24,439 nt of DNA from UBA1081 sp045658165 (GTDB lineage Bacteria > Bacillota > Clostridia > Oscillospirales > Acutalibacteraceae), in assembly GCA_045658165.1 (NCBI GenBank), contig JAZOUN010000020.1, forward strand, positions 1 through 24,439. The letters are read 5' to 3'. The notes beneath the pieces are model-generated. The model searched no databases. It was given only the letters and a program-made list of their open reading frames with translations, and was not told the origin of the DNA. Numbering within the stretch: position 1 is the first letter of the stretch; each line of letters begins with the position of its first letter. Positions 14,157 through 21,052 of the stretch are shown one piece after another. Both the position numbers and the translations under genes were made by a program.

Positions 14157-15026
14157 ATAAAATATCGAATACTGTTTATCCGATGCATCGGCAAGCTGGA
14201 TGTTATGCTCGGAAATAAGGCTGTCTTCTATGGCAGCTTTTTTTATGAGATTTTTTACTGTTATATCGAAATTCGTATTTTCGGAATAGTCAGCCTGGAA
14301 CATGTAGTCAACTCTTCCGTGAGCAAGCAGGTCTTCTACAAGATGTCTGTTTGAATCGTCCTTGTAAACGGCAATAGAAGATCCGCCGTAAGCTTTAACC
14401 ATTTTCATGCAGGGCACGTCTGAAAGACCGTCACCGATGTAAAGCATGTTCTGGAAACGCACACGTCTGTCTGTATCGGGAGTTGATTTGTTAAGATCCC
14501 AGTCATTTGAAACATTGAGAATACCTTTGTTGATTCGGTAAATGAACTGTGTTTTTGATGTATAGTTTACTGCAGATTTGGGGAAAACGGCAATGTCGTT
14601 TTCGTCATAGAGAAATTCACTTGCGTAAATGCGTTTGAAGTGTTTGCCGATTTCACTGCCCTCGATAATCTCCACAAGACCTGATGAAAGCACATAATGC
14701 TCAACAATAACTCCGTTTTCAATACCGAAACGGTTGATTCTTTCAAACCAGTTTACAACCCCCGGGAAGAATTCTATTGTTTTGCCGCAGTCCACAACTC
14801 TTTTTCTTGTGAGGGGATTACCCATTTCTGCGGATTTTTTTATCATTATGTACATGTATGAAAGGATTTTATCCATTTCATTTTTGTCACCGAAAGTATT
14901 GGCTTCGCTCCAGAATTCCTTGGGGGTTATGCCGAGGCTGGGAATAAACTGATATTCCTGCATATCACGGGGGCTGAGAGTTCGGTCAAAGTCATACATT
15001 ATTGCAAAAATAGGCATATCGGACAT
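14154..15026 (-). CDS. HAD-superfamily hydrolase (phosphatase)
   Basis: 290 residues from the ATG at 15026, eight bases after AAAGGA. HAD phosphatases use an aspartyl-phosphate intermediate. Motif I is YDFDRTLSP with nucleophile D12 and acid D14; motif II is the serine of VLSSGLVEII; a motif III lysine is probably in FPKSAVNY or FIYRINK; motif IV is YIGDGLSDVPCMK near residue 200. The helical insert between D14 and motif II suggests a C1-type cap, as in phosphoserine phosphatases, but the length and the DMQEYQF and EFW segments do not match SerB closely. No signal peptide is seen. Repeat element C lies in its leader, and its stop codon forms part of repeat element B. Confidence 0.85.
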   Translation of the reverse strand: MSDMPIFAIMYDFDRTLSPRDMQEYQFIPSLGITPKEFWSEANTFGDKNEMDKILSYMYIMIKKSAEMGNPLTRKRVVDCGKTIEFFPGVVNWFERINRFGIENGVIVEHYVLSSGLVEIIEGSEIGKHFKRIYASEFLYDENDIAVFPKSAVNYTSKTQFIYRINKGILNVSNDWDLNKSTPDTDRRVRFQNMLYIGDGLSDVPCMKMVKAYGGSSIAVYKDDSNRHLVEDLLAHGRVDYMFQADYSENTNFDITVKNLIKKAAIEDSLISEHNIQLADASDKQYSIFY

Positions 15027-15042
15027 AAGAACAATCCTTTCA

Positions 15043-15178
15043 TAAATCAGAATTTATCGATATCTTTATCGTAGGGGCGCCCATTGGGCGTCCGTTACAG
15101 AAAGTGTTTCTTATACGGACTGCCAATGGCAGCCCCTACGTTGTGATTTTCAAATTTATTGTCAGCGATAAATTATTG
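15043..15178 (-). repeat. Intergenic palindromic repeat element, copy C (inverted relative to B)
   Basis: Read on the plus strand it begins TAAATCAGAATTTATCG, the same tip as the right end of copy B, then CGTAGGGGCGCCCATTGGG and CGTCCG. It ends with CGGACTGCCAATGGCAG, CCCCTACG and CGATAAATTATTG, which corresponds to the left tip of A and B. The whole element folds into one long imperfect hairpin around a loop near 15105. It lies between diverging genes and downstream of the HAD promoter, so it would be transcribed in the HAD leader. Confidence 0.8.
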
Positions 15179-15186
15179 TTTTCTTT

Positions 15187-15215
15187 ATTTTATCAAAAAT
15201 AAAATTATATATCAA
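15187..15215 (-). promoter_or_regulatory. Likely promoter of the HAD hydrolase gene
   Basis: On the minus strand TTGATA (15215-15210), a spacer of 17 bases and TAAAAT (15192-15187) with TGA before it. It lies on the far side of repeat C from the gene, which gives a leader of about 150 bases made mostly of the repeat. Confidence 0.55.
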
Positions 15216-15223
15216 GTATTTCA

Positions 15224-15252
15224 TTGACTTTATTGTCTTAATGCTGTAAAAT
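15224..15252 (+). promoter_or_regulatory. Promoter of the GPH symporter gene
   Basis: TTGACT (15224-15229), a spacer of exactly 17 bases and TAAAAT (15247-15252), 32 bases before the ATG. Confidence 0.75.
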
Positions 15253-15284
15253 GTTTCTATATTATTAAAACGGAGGAAAATAAA

Positions 15285-16766
15285 ATGGCAAAAGCAAAGC
15301 CTGTGGCACCTCATGCCGTAAAGCATCCGAATGCTATTTCCGTCGGTGAAGCAGTCGGTTACCTTTTCGGTGATATGGGTAATCTTTTTGTGCTTACATT
15401 TGTTTCAACATATCTTAAGGTGTTCTATACTGACTGTCTCCTTCCCGGTCACGGTGCAGATGCAACAAAAATCAGCACAGACCTTACTGTTCTGTTCCTT
15501 GTTATAAGACTGTGGGACGCAATCAACGATCCGCTGTGGGGTATTATTGTTGATACAAGAAGACCCACCAAAAACGGTAAATTCCGTCCTTATCTGATGA
15601 CTGTTTCAGTACCTCTCGGTCTGTCAACAGCATTATGTTTCCTTAATGTTCAGAACTATATTTCATCTTATGCAATGCTTCTTGCTTTTGCATATATTTC
15701 ATACTGTGTATACGGTATGCTCTATACAGCTATCAATATTCCTTACGGATCACTTGCTTCTGCAATTACAGACGATCCCGACGGCAGAACACTCCTTTCA
15801 ACAATGCGTTCAATCGGCGCAGGTGTAGGCGGTGCTGCTGTTACACTCGTTGCTCAGTCAATCATTTATGATGACGGCACAAAGCTCAATCCTGAAAAGA
15901 CATTTGTTGCAGTATGTGTGCTTTCAGCACTTTCAATTGCAGCTTATATGACATGTTACAAAACAACAAGAGAAAGAGTTCTTTATTCTCCCGAAAAGAA
16001 GAAAGTCAATCTTAAGCTTACATACGGTACACTCTTCAAGAGCCGTCCGTTCCTTACAGTTACTGTTGCAGGTCTTGTTATCAGCGGACTTCTTCAGTTC
16101 GGCTCATTCAATCAGTACCTTACAAAGAACTATTTCGGCAACTCAAACCTTTCAATCTGGCTCACATTGTCAACATATGCACCTATGGTTATTCTTATCC
16201 TTTTCTGCCCCAAACTTGCGGCAAAATTCGGTAAGAAAGAGCTTTGTACATCAGGTCTTGTGCTTGCAACACTTTCAAGCCTTGTTATGTGCTTTATCGG
16301 ACCCAACGAAACACTTCAGGCAAACCCCGTACCGTACCTTCTTCTCAACTTCGGTGTCGGTGCAGGTTACTCATTCGTTTCAATTCTCAACTGGGCTGTC
16401 GTTACGGATGTTATCGACTATCAGGAGAATGTTACGGGCATCAAAAATGAAAGTGCAATCTACGCTGTTTATACATTTGCAAGAAAAGTCGGTCAGACAA
16501 TTGCAGACTCAGGCGGACTTCAGCTTCTTTACAGATATGCAAAGTATGACCCCGAAAGTTCAGGTGTCGTAGGTTACATCCCCGGTGTAGGCGACAGAAT
16601 GTATAAGATGGTCACAAGAGTTATGGCTGCAGGTTATTTTATTATATTCCTTCTGTTCCTTTTCTATCCTCTTAACAAGAAGAATCTTGCAAAGCTTCAG
16701 GAAGAACTTGCTGAAAAGAGAAAAATTAATGCAGAAAAAATAAAAGAAGAAGCGGCAGCTCTCTGA
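15285..16766 (+). CDS. GPH-family (MelB-like) sugar:cation symporter
   Basis: 493 residues with about 12 membrane segments, from an ATG preceded by CGGAGGAAAATAAA. The glycoside-pentoside-hexuronide family moves sugars or glycosides into the cell with sodium or protons. Family marks are VGEAVGYLFGDMGNL at the start, RLWDAINDPLWGIIVD in helix 2 with the conserved Asp residues, TKNGKFRPYLM in the loop after it, and VVTDVIDYQENVTGIKNES in the second half. The last 30 residues are a charged cytoplasmic helix. The substrate cannot be read from sequence. Secreted GH5 lies directly downstream and a cytoplasmic GH35 beta-galactosidase further on, so a beta-linked oligosaccharide is a fair guess. It has its own promoter and terminator. 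Confidence 0.92.
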   Translation: MAKAKPVAPHAVKHPNAISVGEAVGYLFGDMGNLFVLTFVSTYLKVFYTDCLLPGHGADATKISTDLTVLFLVIRLWDAINDPLWGIIVDTRRPTKNGKFRPYLMTVSVPLGLSTALCFLNVQNYISSYAMLLAFAYISYCVYGMLYTAINIPYGSLASAITDDPDGRTLLSTMRSIGAGVGGAAVTLVAQSIIYDDGTKLNPEKTFVAVCVLSALSIAAYMTCYKTTRERVLYSPEKKKVNLKLTYGTLFKSRPFLTVTVAGLVISGLLQFGSFNQYLTKNYFGNSNLSIWLTLSTYAPMVILILFCPKLAAKFGKKELCTSGLVLATLSSLVMCFIGPNETLQANPVPYLLLNFGVGAGYSFVSILNWAVVTDVIDYQENVTGIKNESAIYAVYTFARKVGQTIADSGGLQLLYRYAKYDPESSGVVGYIPGVGDRMYKMVTRVMAAGYFIIFLLFLFYPLNKKNLAKLQEELAEKRKINAEKIKEEAAAL

Positions 16767-16778
16767 TGTTAAATTGAT

Positions 16779-16810
16779 AAGTACGGTACTCAGTTGCCGT
16801 ACTTTTTTTA
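16779..16810 (+). terminator. Terminator of the symporter gene
   Basis: AAGTACGG and CCGTACTT form an 8-bp stem around a short loop, followed directly by a run of T up to 16809. It separates the symporter from the GH5 gene. Confidence 0.9.
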
Positions 16811-16819
16811 TACCGCATA

Positions 16820-16848
16820 TAGACTTTTGGAAAATTATGTTGTATAAT
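16820..16848 (+). promoter_or_regulatory. Promoter of the GH5 gene
   Basis: TAGACT (16820-16825), 17 bases, TATAAT (16843-16848), 28 bases before the ATG. The -35 is weak (4 of 6) while the -10 is perfect. Confidence 0.6.
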
Positions 16849-16876
16849 AAAGAAAAGAATTGAGGAGGTAATTTTT

Positions 16877-18337
16877 ATGAAAAAAATAATATGTTTAATT
16901 CTTTCATTGATCATTATGTTATCGGCAACATCTTTTATGACAGTTTCTTCCGGTGCAGAAGATAATGTTGTAATCAAAAAAGAAGATGCGCTTCATACAG
17001 AAGGTTACAAACTTGTCAACGCAAAGGGTGAGGATGTTTTCCTCAAGGGGCTTAATCTCGGCGGTTGGCTTATAATGGAAGACTGGTTCTGCCCCGTTGA
17101 TAATGACGGAATAGGTGATGTGTATACATATCAGGTTCTTGAAGAGCGTTTCGGCACAGAAAAGACATATGAACTGATGAGTATTTATCAGGACAACTGG
17201 CTTGTTGAATCTGACTTCCTCAATATTGCGGAAATGGGCTTCAACTGTGTAAGAATTCCTTTCTGGTACAGAAACTTCCAGTCAGACGACAATGGAACAT
17301 GGATCCTTGACGAAAACGGTGAAATCGACCTTTCAAGACTTGAATGGGCAGTTGAAATGTGCCGTAAATACGGTCTTTATGCAATTCTTGACCTCCATGC
17401 AGCAAACGGTGTTCAGGGTTACGCAGACCATGCGGGTCATATTGACAGCTATCATTTCTTTGATCAGAATGAAAAAGGCGAATGGTATCGTGAACAGGCT
17501 GCAGAACTCTGGAGAGTTATTGCAGAAAGATTTGCAGGAGATCCCGCAATCGCAATGTTCGATCTTCTCAATGAACCCATGTGTAACGTTCCTCTTACAA
17601 GCCGAATTCATTCATATATCTGGGATTTCTATGATATGGCATATGACGCAATCAGATCAGAAGACCCTGACAGAGTTATTACAATGATCGGTACATGGAG
17701 TGTTGATAAACTTCCCGATCCCAAGGAATACGGTTGGAAAAATGTAGTTTATCAGTATCATCAGTATGATAAAAAGGAATCAGACTACACAACACGAATT
17801 GCAAACGGCTGGGCATGTTTTTACAATGTTCCTCAGTACGCAGGTGAATTCCATCCTGTAGGTGACAAGGTTTCACTTGAATTTGCAATCAATGCATATG
17901 ATTCAAACGACGTTGTATGGACTCTCTGGACATACAAAGGCTATAACAGCTGGGCAGCATGGTCAGATTGGTTCTGTTACGGCAGTACATCAGCTGATTT
18001 TGTTGTAGACCTTCATAACGACAGCTATGAGACAATTGCTTACAAATGGGGCGAAGTAATGCAGACAAACAGCAATTACTTCTACGAAGGTCAGCTGTTC
18101 AAGGTTGCTAAAAAGTTCCTTCCCGCAGCAAAAGTTGACGCTGTTCCTTTCAGAAATCAGTGGGATATTGACCGTTATGAAGCAGGTGAACTTTACAAGG
18201 GCAGTTACAACGGCAAGAATGTTTGTCCTCTCTGTGAGTCATTTGCAAAGTCAAAAGATGTGCCCATCATCGGTGCAATTCTTCGATTCTTCCATTCATT
18301 CATCCATGCAATCTGGACCGATTCAAATATCGGATAA
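16877..18337 (+). CDS. Secreted GH5 glucanase with unusual CxxC/hydrophobic C-terminal tail
   Basis: 486 residues; TGAGGAGG lies just before the ATG. The signal peptide is about 1-27 (MKKIICLILSLIIMLSATSF, cleavage near SSGA-ED). The (beta/alpha)8 barrel of glycoside hydrolase family 5 covers about 45-410. FLKGLNLGGWLIMEDW, GFNCVRIPFWYRNF and LDLHAANGVQ mark the family; the acid/base is E233 in LLNEPM and the nucleophile E324 in YAGEFHP. The LGGW and HAANG forms resemble BglC-type exo-1,3-beta-glucanases more than classical cellulases. The protein ends after KNVCPLCESF in a tail with CxxC at 450-453 and a hydrophobic helix (IIGAILRFFHSFIHAIW), which may hold it at the membrane. No dockerin or carbohydrate-binding module is present. 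Confidence 0.92.
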   Translation: MKKIICLILSLIIMLSATSFMTVSSGAEDNVVIKKEDALHTEGYKLVNAKGEDVFLKGLNLGGWLIMEDWFCPVDNDGIGDVYTYQVLEERFGTEKTYELMSIYQDNWLVESDFLNIAEMGFNCVRIPFWYRNFQSDDNGTWILDENGEIDLSRLEWAVEMCRKYGLYAILDLHAANGVQGYADHAGHIDSYHFFDQNEKGEWYREQAAELWRVIAERFAGDPAIAMFDLLNEPMCNVPLTSRIHSYIWDFYDMAYDAIRSEDPDRVITMIGTWSVDKLPDPKEYGWKNVVYQYHQYDKKESDYTTRIANGWACFYNVPQYAGEFHPVGDKVSLEFAINAYDSNDVVWTLWTYKGYNSWAAWSDWFCYGSTSADFVVDLHNDSYETIAYKWGEVMQTNSNYFYEGQLFKVAKKFLPAAKVDAVPFRNQWDIDRYEAGELYKGSYNGKNVCPLCESFAKSKDVPIIGAILRFFHSFIHAIWTDSNIG

Positions 18338-18352
18338 TATCTGAAAAATAAT

Positions 18353-18397
18353 AATCACCATAGTCAGACTGAAAAGCCGGCTATGGTGATTCTTTTT
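18353..18397. terminator. Shared bidirectional terminator between GH5 and TRIC genes
   Basis: AATCACCATAG (18353-18363) pairs with CTATGGTGATT (18381-18391), an 11-bp perfect stem, with CTTTTT to the right and an A-rich run to the left (18344-18350). It lies between two converging genes and ends just before the stop codon of the leftward one. Confidence 0.9.
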
Positions 18398-19058
18398 ATC
18401 TGTTTTCGTTTTTCATTTTGATTTTCGGAAGATTCCATTTCAGAACCGCCGCAAGTATGCGTATTGTCATAATAAATACAATTGTAACAACAACGCTTAC
18501 TATTTCATTTATGCCTGCCTGATCCATAAAATAATACATGATTCCGCCGATTATGGCAGGTAATGCATAAACCTGCTTTCTTAAAATCATAGGAACTGTT
18601 TTAACAAGCAGATCTCTGATAACGCCTCCGCCAACACCTGTCAGAACGCCGACACATATTGAAAGAAAAGCATTGTCGCCGAAATTACAGCTTTCGGCTG
18701 AATTGATTCCCACAACAACAAAAATTGCAAGACCGAGCGCATCAAAAATGTTTACCACAAATTCATACTTTTTTGAAGCAAGAATTTTCTCGGCAGGGAA
18801 GATGTACTCAATTAAAAATACAAGTATTGCAACAGATGCAGCAATAACAGCATAAACAGGCACTCTGAACATTGTGGGCGGCAGATTGCCCAGCAGGATG
18901 TCTCTTAAACATCCACCGCCTACGGCAGTGACCGAGCCGACAACAACTGTTCCGAAAATATCAAGCTCACGCCGTATTGCTACGAGTGAGCCTGCTACTG
19001 AAAATGCTATTGTTCCTATAATTTCGGCTGCAAAAAATAATATATCTGCAAAATCCAT
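18396..19058 (-). CDS. TRIC-type cation channel / UPF0126 (YicG-like) membrane protein
   Basis: 220 residues and about seven membrane segments. The protein is made of two related halves, each with a glycine-rich re-entrant motif: TAVGGGCLRDILLGNLPP at about 44-61 and TGVGGGVIRDLLVKTVP at about 135-151. Bacterial members of this family form trimeric potassium-permeable channels; older annotation calls them UPF0126 or glycine transporters. The start lies five bases after the stop codon of the GH35 gene and has no clear ribosome binding site of its own, so translation is probably coupled to GH35. No sugar-related role is known for the family, and the link with GH35 may be only positional. Confidence 0.9.
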   Translation of the reverse strand: MDFADILFFAAEIIGTIAFSVAGSLVAIRRELDIFGTVVVGSVTAVGGGCLRDILLGNLPPTMFRVPVYAVIAASVAILVFLIEYIFPAEKILASKKYEFVVNIFDALGLAIFVVVGINSAESCNFGDNAFLSICVGVLTGVGGGVIRDLLVKTVPMILRKQVYALPAIIGGIMYYFMDQAGINEIVSVVVTIVFIMTIRILAAVLKWNLPKIKMKNENR

Positions 19059-19063
19059 TTTTA

Positions 19064-20845
19064 TCAGCCGTTGAGTTCAGGTTTGTTGTCAAGTAATACT
19101 GTGGGATTCTTCTTACCCTTCTTGAAACCTTCAAGTTCAAATACGATAACTTCGTTTATGCCCTGATTGAGGAAAGGTGCGGGAAGATAAGCTGAAAGCT
19201 GAGGTCCCTTGCTCCAGTATCTTGAAAGAACTCTGCCGTTTACAAAAATCATACCCTTTGTGAAAGCGGGAAGCTTTACGAATGTATCAGCAGGTTTGTC
19301 TTCAATAATAAACTGAGCTTTGTAGAATGAGGGCTGATCGAAGAAGATCATATCGTTTTCTGCCTTGAACTTAACCTTTGTGAGGTCGTTGAGTTCAAGG
19401 GGATAAGCTGTCCAGTTGTAAAGGAATGTCTGACCGAGTCTTACGTGGTCTGTAATACCCTTGTAATCCTTGAGTTCTGCACCGTAGCTTACACGACCCA
19501 TGTTTTCAACAAGGATTGAAAGTTCAAGTCCTTCTGCAGGAACACGGATGTCAACGATTGTTTCGGGATCGTTTCTTGACTGGATTGCATAAAGGTCGTT
19601 GTTAAGGAAGATATAAGCTCTGTCGTGAATATCTTTTATGACAAGAGGCTGATAGTCTGAGGGACCTTTGATGAATGTCTTGTAAAGAATAAATCCGTAA
19701 CCCTGACCGAGTTTTTCCATGGGAACGGGCTTGAGAAGTTCAAATGCACTTGAAAGATTTTCAATGTTGTCGAAAAGACCTGCGCAGTGAGTGAAAGGAA
19801 TTTCACCGTACTTTGCCTTGGGTACCTGAGGATCAATTGCTGTTTCTTCAGTCTGCTTGATGTGGTTTGCAAGAGTCTTTTTGAACAATTCGTATTTCTT
19901 TGTGATGTCGCCGCTTTCTGTAAGGGGAGCGTCTGAATCATAGCTGTTTACGATGGGCTTATATTCGCCGTCGTAGTTTGCGCCGTTCATCCAGCCGAAG
20001 TTTGTACCGCCGCAGAACGGATATGTTGAAACAGAAGCGTCGTCTGCCATGATTTTCTGTAAGCTCTTTGCAGCGTCAGAAGGCTTTCTTTCGTAGTGCT
20101 TGAATCCCCACTGGTCAAACCAGCCGTTCCAGAATTCAGAACACATAAGAGGTCCTTCAGGCTGATAGTCGCGAAGGTATGAGAAGTTAACACCGGGGTT
20201 AGCACCGAATTTAACCGTCTGTAATACGCCTTCAACGCCACCGTTAGCAAGCATATGGTCTTCAATACCGTCTGCTGTGTAAAGAGGTACATCAACACCT
20301 CTGCTGATAAGTGCAGAAGTTATGTACTGCATGTATCTTTCGTCGTTGCCCCAGCTGCCGTATTCATTTTCGACCTGCATCATAATGATGTTGCCGCCCT
20401 TTGTGATCTGGTGAGTAGCAAGTCTGGGAATGAGTTCGTCAAAATATTTATCAACAAAATTGATGAATCTCTTATTCATGCAACGAAGTTCAATATCATC
20501 GTATTTAAGAAGCCACCAGGGGAATCCGCCGAATTCCCATTCGCCGCCGATGTAGGGGCCGGGTCTTACAATAGCATAAAGACCAAGCTGAGCAGCAATA
20601 TCAAGGAATTCTTCGATATTGTTGTTGTCGCTGAAGTCAAATGCATCTTCATTTTTCTGGTGACAGTTCCACGCAACGTATGTTTCAACAGTGTTGAATC
20701 CGCATGCTTTGAGTTTAAGCAATCTGTCGCGCCAGTACTCCTTGGGAATTCTGAAATAGTGAAGTGCTCCCGAGGCAATGGTGAACGGTTCATCGTTCAG
20801 GAGAAAGCTGTCTTTTCCTATAGAAAATGTTTGAATGTTTTCCAT
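19064..20845 (-). CDS. GH35 beta-galactosidase, cytoplasmic
   Basis: 593 residues from the ATG at 20845, seven bases after AGGAGCG; an ATG 27 bases further upstream precedes that site and is not used. GH35 enzymes release terminal beta-linked galactose with retention. The TIM barrel covers about 5-330: SGALHYFRIPKEYWRDRL, VETYVAWN, VRPGPYIGGEWEFGG, acid/base E161 in QVENEYGSWG, nucleophile E237 in MCSEFWNGWFDQWG, and GGTNFGWMNGAN. Beta-sandwich jelly-roll domains follow to the end (GMIFVNGRVLSRYWSKGPQ). There is no signal peptide, so the substrate must be imported first, perhaps by the nearby GPH symporter. It has a clear promoter and is followed by the TRIC gene. Confidence 0.96.
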   Translation of the reverse strand: MENIQTFSIGKDSFLLNDEPFTIASGALHYFRIPKEYWRDRLLKLKACGFNTVETYVAWNCHQKNEDAFDFSDNNNIEEFLDIAAQLGLYAIVRPGPYIGGEWEFGGFPWWLLKYDDIELRCMNKRFINFVDKYFDELIPRLATHQITKGGNIIMMQVENEYGSWGNDERYMQYITSALISRGVDVPLYTADGIEDHMLANGGVEGVLQTVKFGANPGVNFSYLRDYQPEGPLMCSEFWNGWFDQWGFKHYERKPSDAAKSLQKIMADDASVSTYPFCGGTNFGWMNGANYDGEYKPIVNSYDSDAPLTESGDITKKYELFKKTLANHIKQTEETAIDPQVPKAKYGEIPFTHCAGLFDNIENLSSAFELLKPVPMEKLGQGYGFILYKTFIKGPSDYQPLVIKDIHDRAYIFLNNDLYAIQSRNDPETIVDIRVPAEGLELSILVENMGRVSYGAELKDYKGITDHVRLGQTFLYNWTAYPLELNDLTKVKFKAENDMIFFDQPSFYKAQFIIEDKPADTFVKLPAFTKGMIFVNGRVLSRYWSKGPQLSAYLPAPFLNQGINEVIVFELEGFKKGKKNPTVLLDNKPELNG

Positions 20846-20910
20846 TTGCAATCGCTCCTGTCGTGCTTTCAAGATATATTTCTACATATTATCACATAAT
20901 AATTTACACT

Positions 20911-20939
20911 ATTATAACACCAAGAAACAAAAATTACAA
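20911..20939 (-). promoter_or_regulatory. Promoter of GH35-TRIC
   Basis: On the minus strand TTGTAA (20939-20934), 17 bases, TATAAT (20916-20911) with TGT directly before it as an extended -10. The 207 bases between the two diverging starts also hold the rightward promoter at 20994; the rest is plain AT-rich sequence. Confidence 0.7.
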
Positions 20940-20993
20940 CCACTTGAACAAAAAAATTAAAAATAAAAATGAATTTTTATTTGCAAAACCATC

Positions 20994-21022
20994 TTGTAAT
21001 CACATAAATATTCATATATAAT
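20994..21022 (+). promoter_or_regulatory. Promoter of the YfcC-family transporter gene
   Basis: TTGTAA (20994-20999), 17 bases, TATAAT (21017-21022), 30 bases before the ATG. Confidence 0.7.
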
Positions 21023-21052
21023 AAATTAATAATAATTTTACAAGGTGATTAA

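Noticed and set aside
13976..15178. CRISPR array, because of repeated GTAGGGGCG and GTCCG units
   Set aside because: Units are inverted, not direct, spacing is irregular, and there are no cas genes.
15027..15284. Riboswitch in the leader of the HAD or symporter gene
   Set aside because: The structured part is explained by repeat element C. No known riboswitch consensus was recognised and the remaining leader is AT-rich and short.
20846..21052. Small gene or regulatory RNA between the GH35 and YfcC genes
   Set aside because: Only two diverging promoters and AT-rich filler are visible; short frames there lack ribosome sites.
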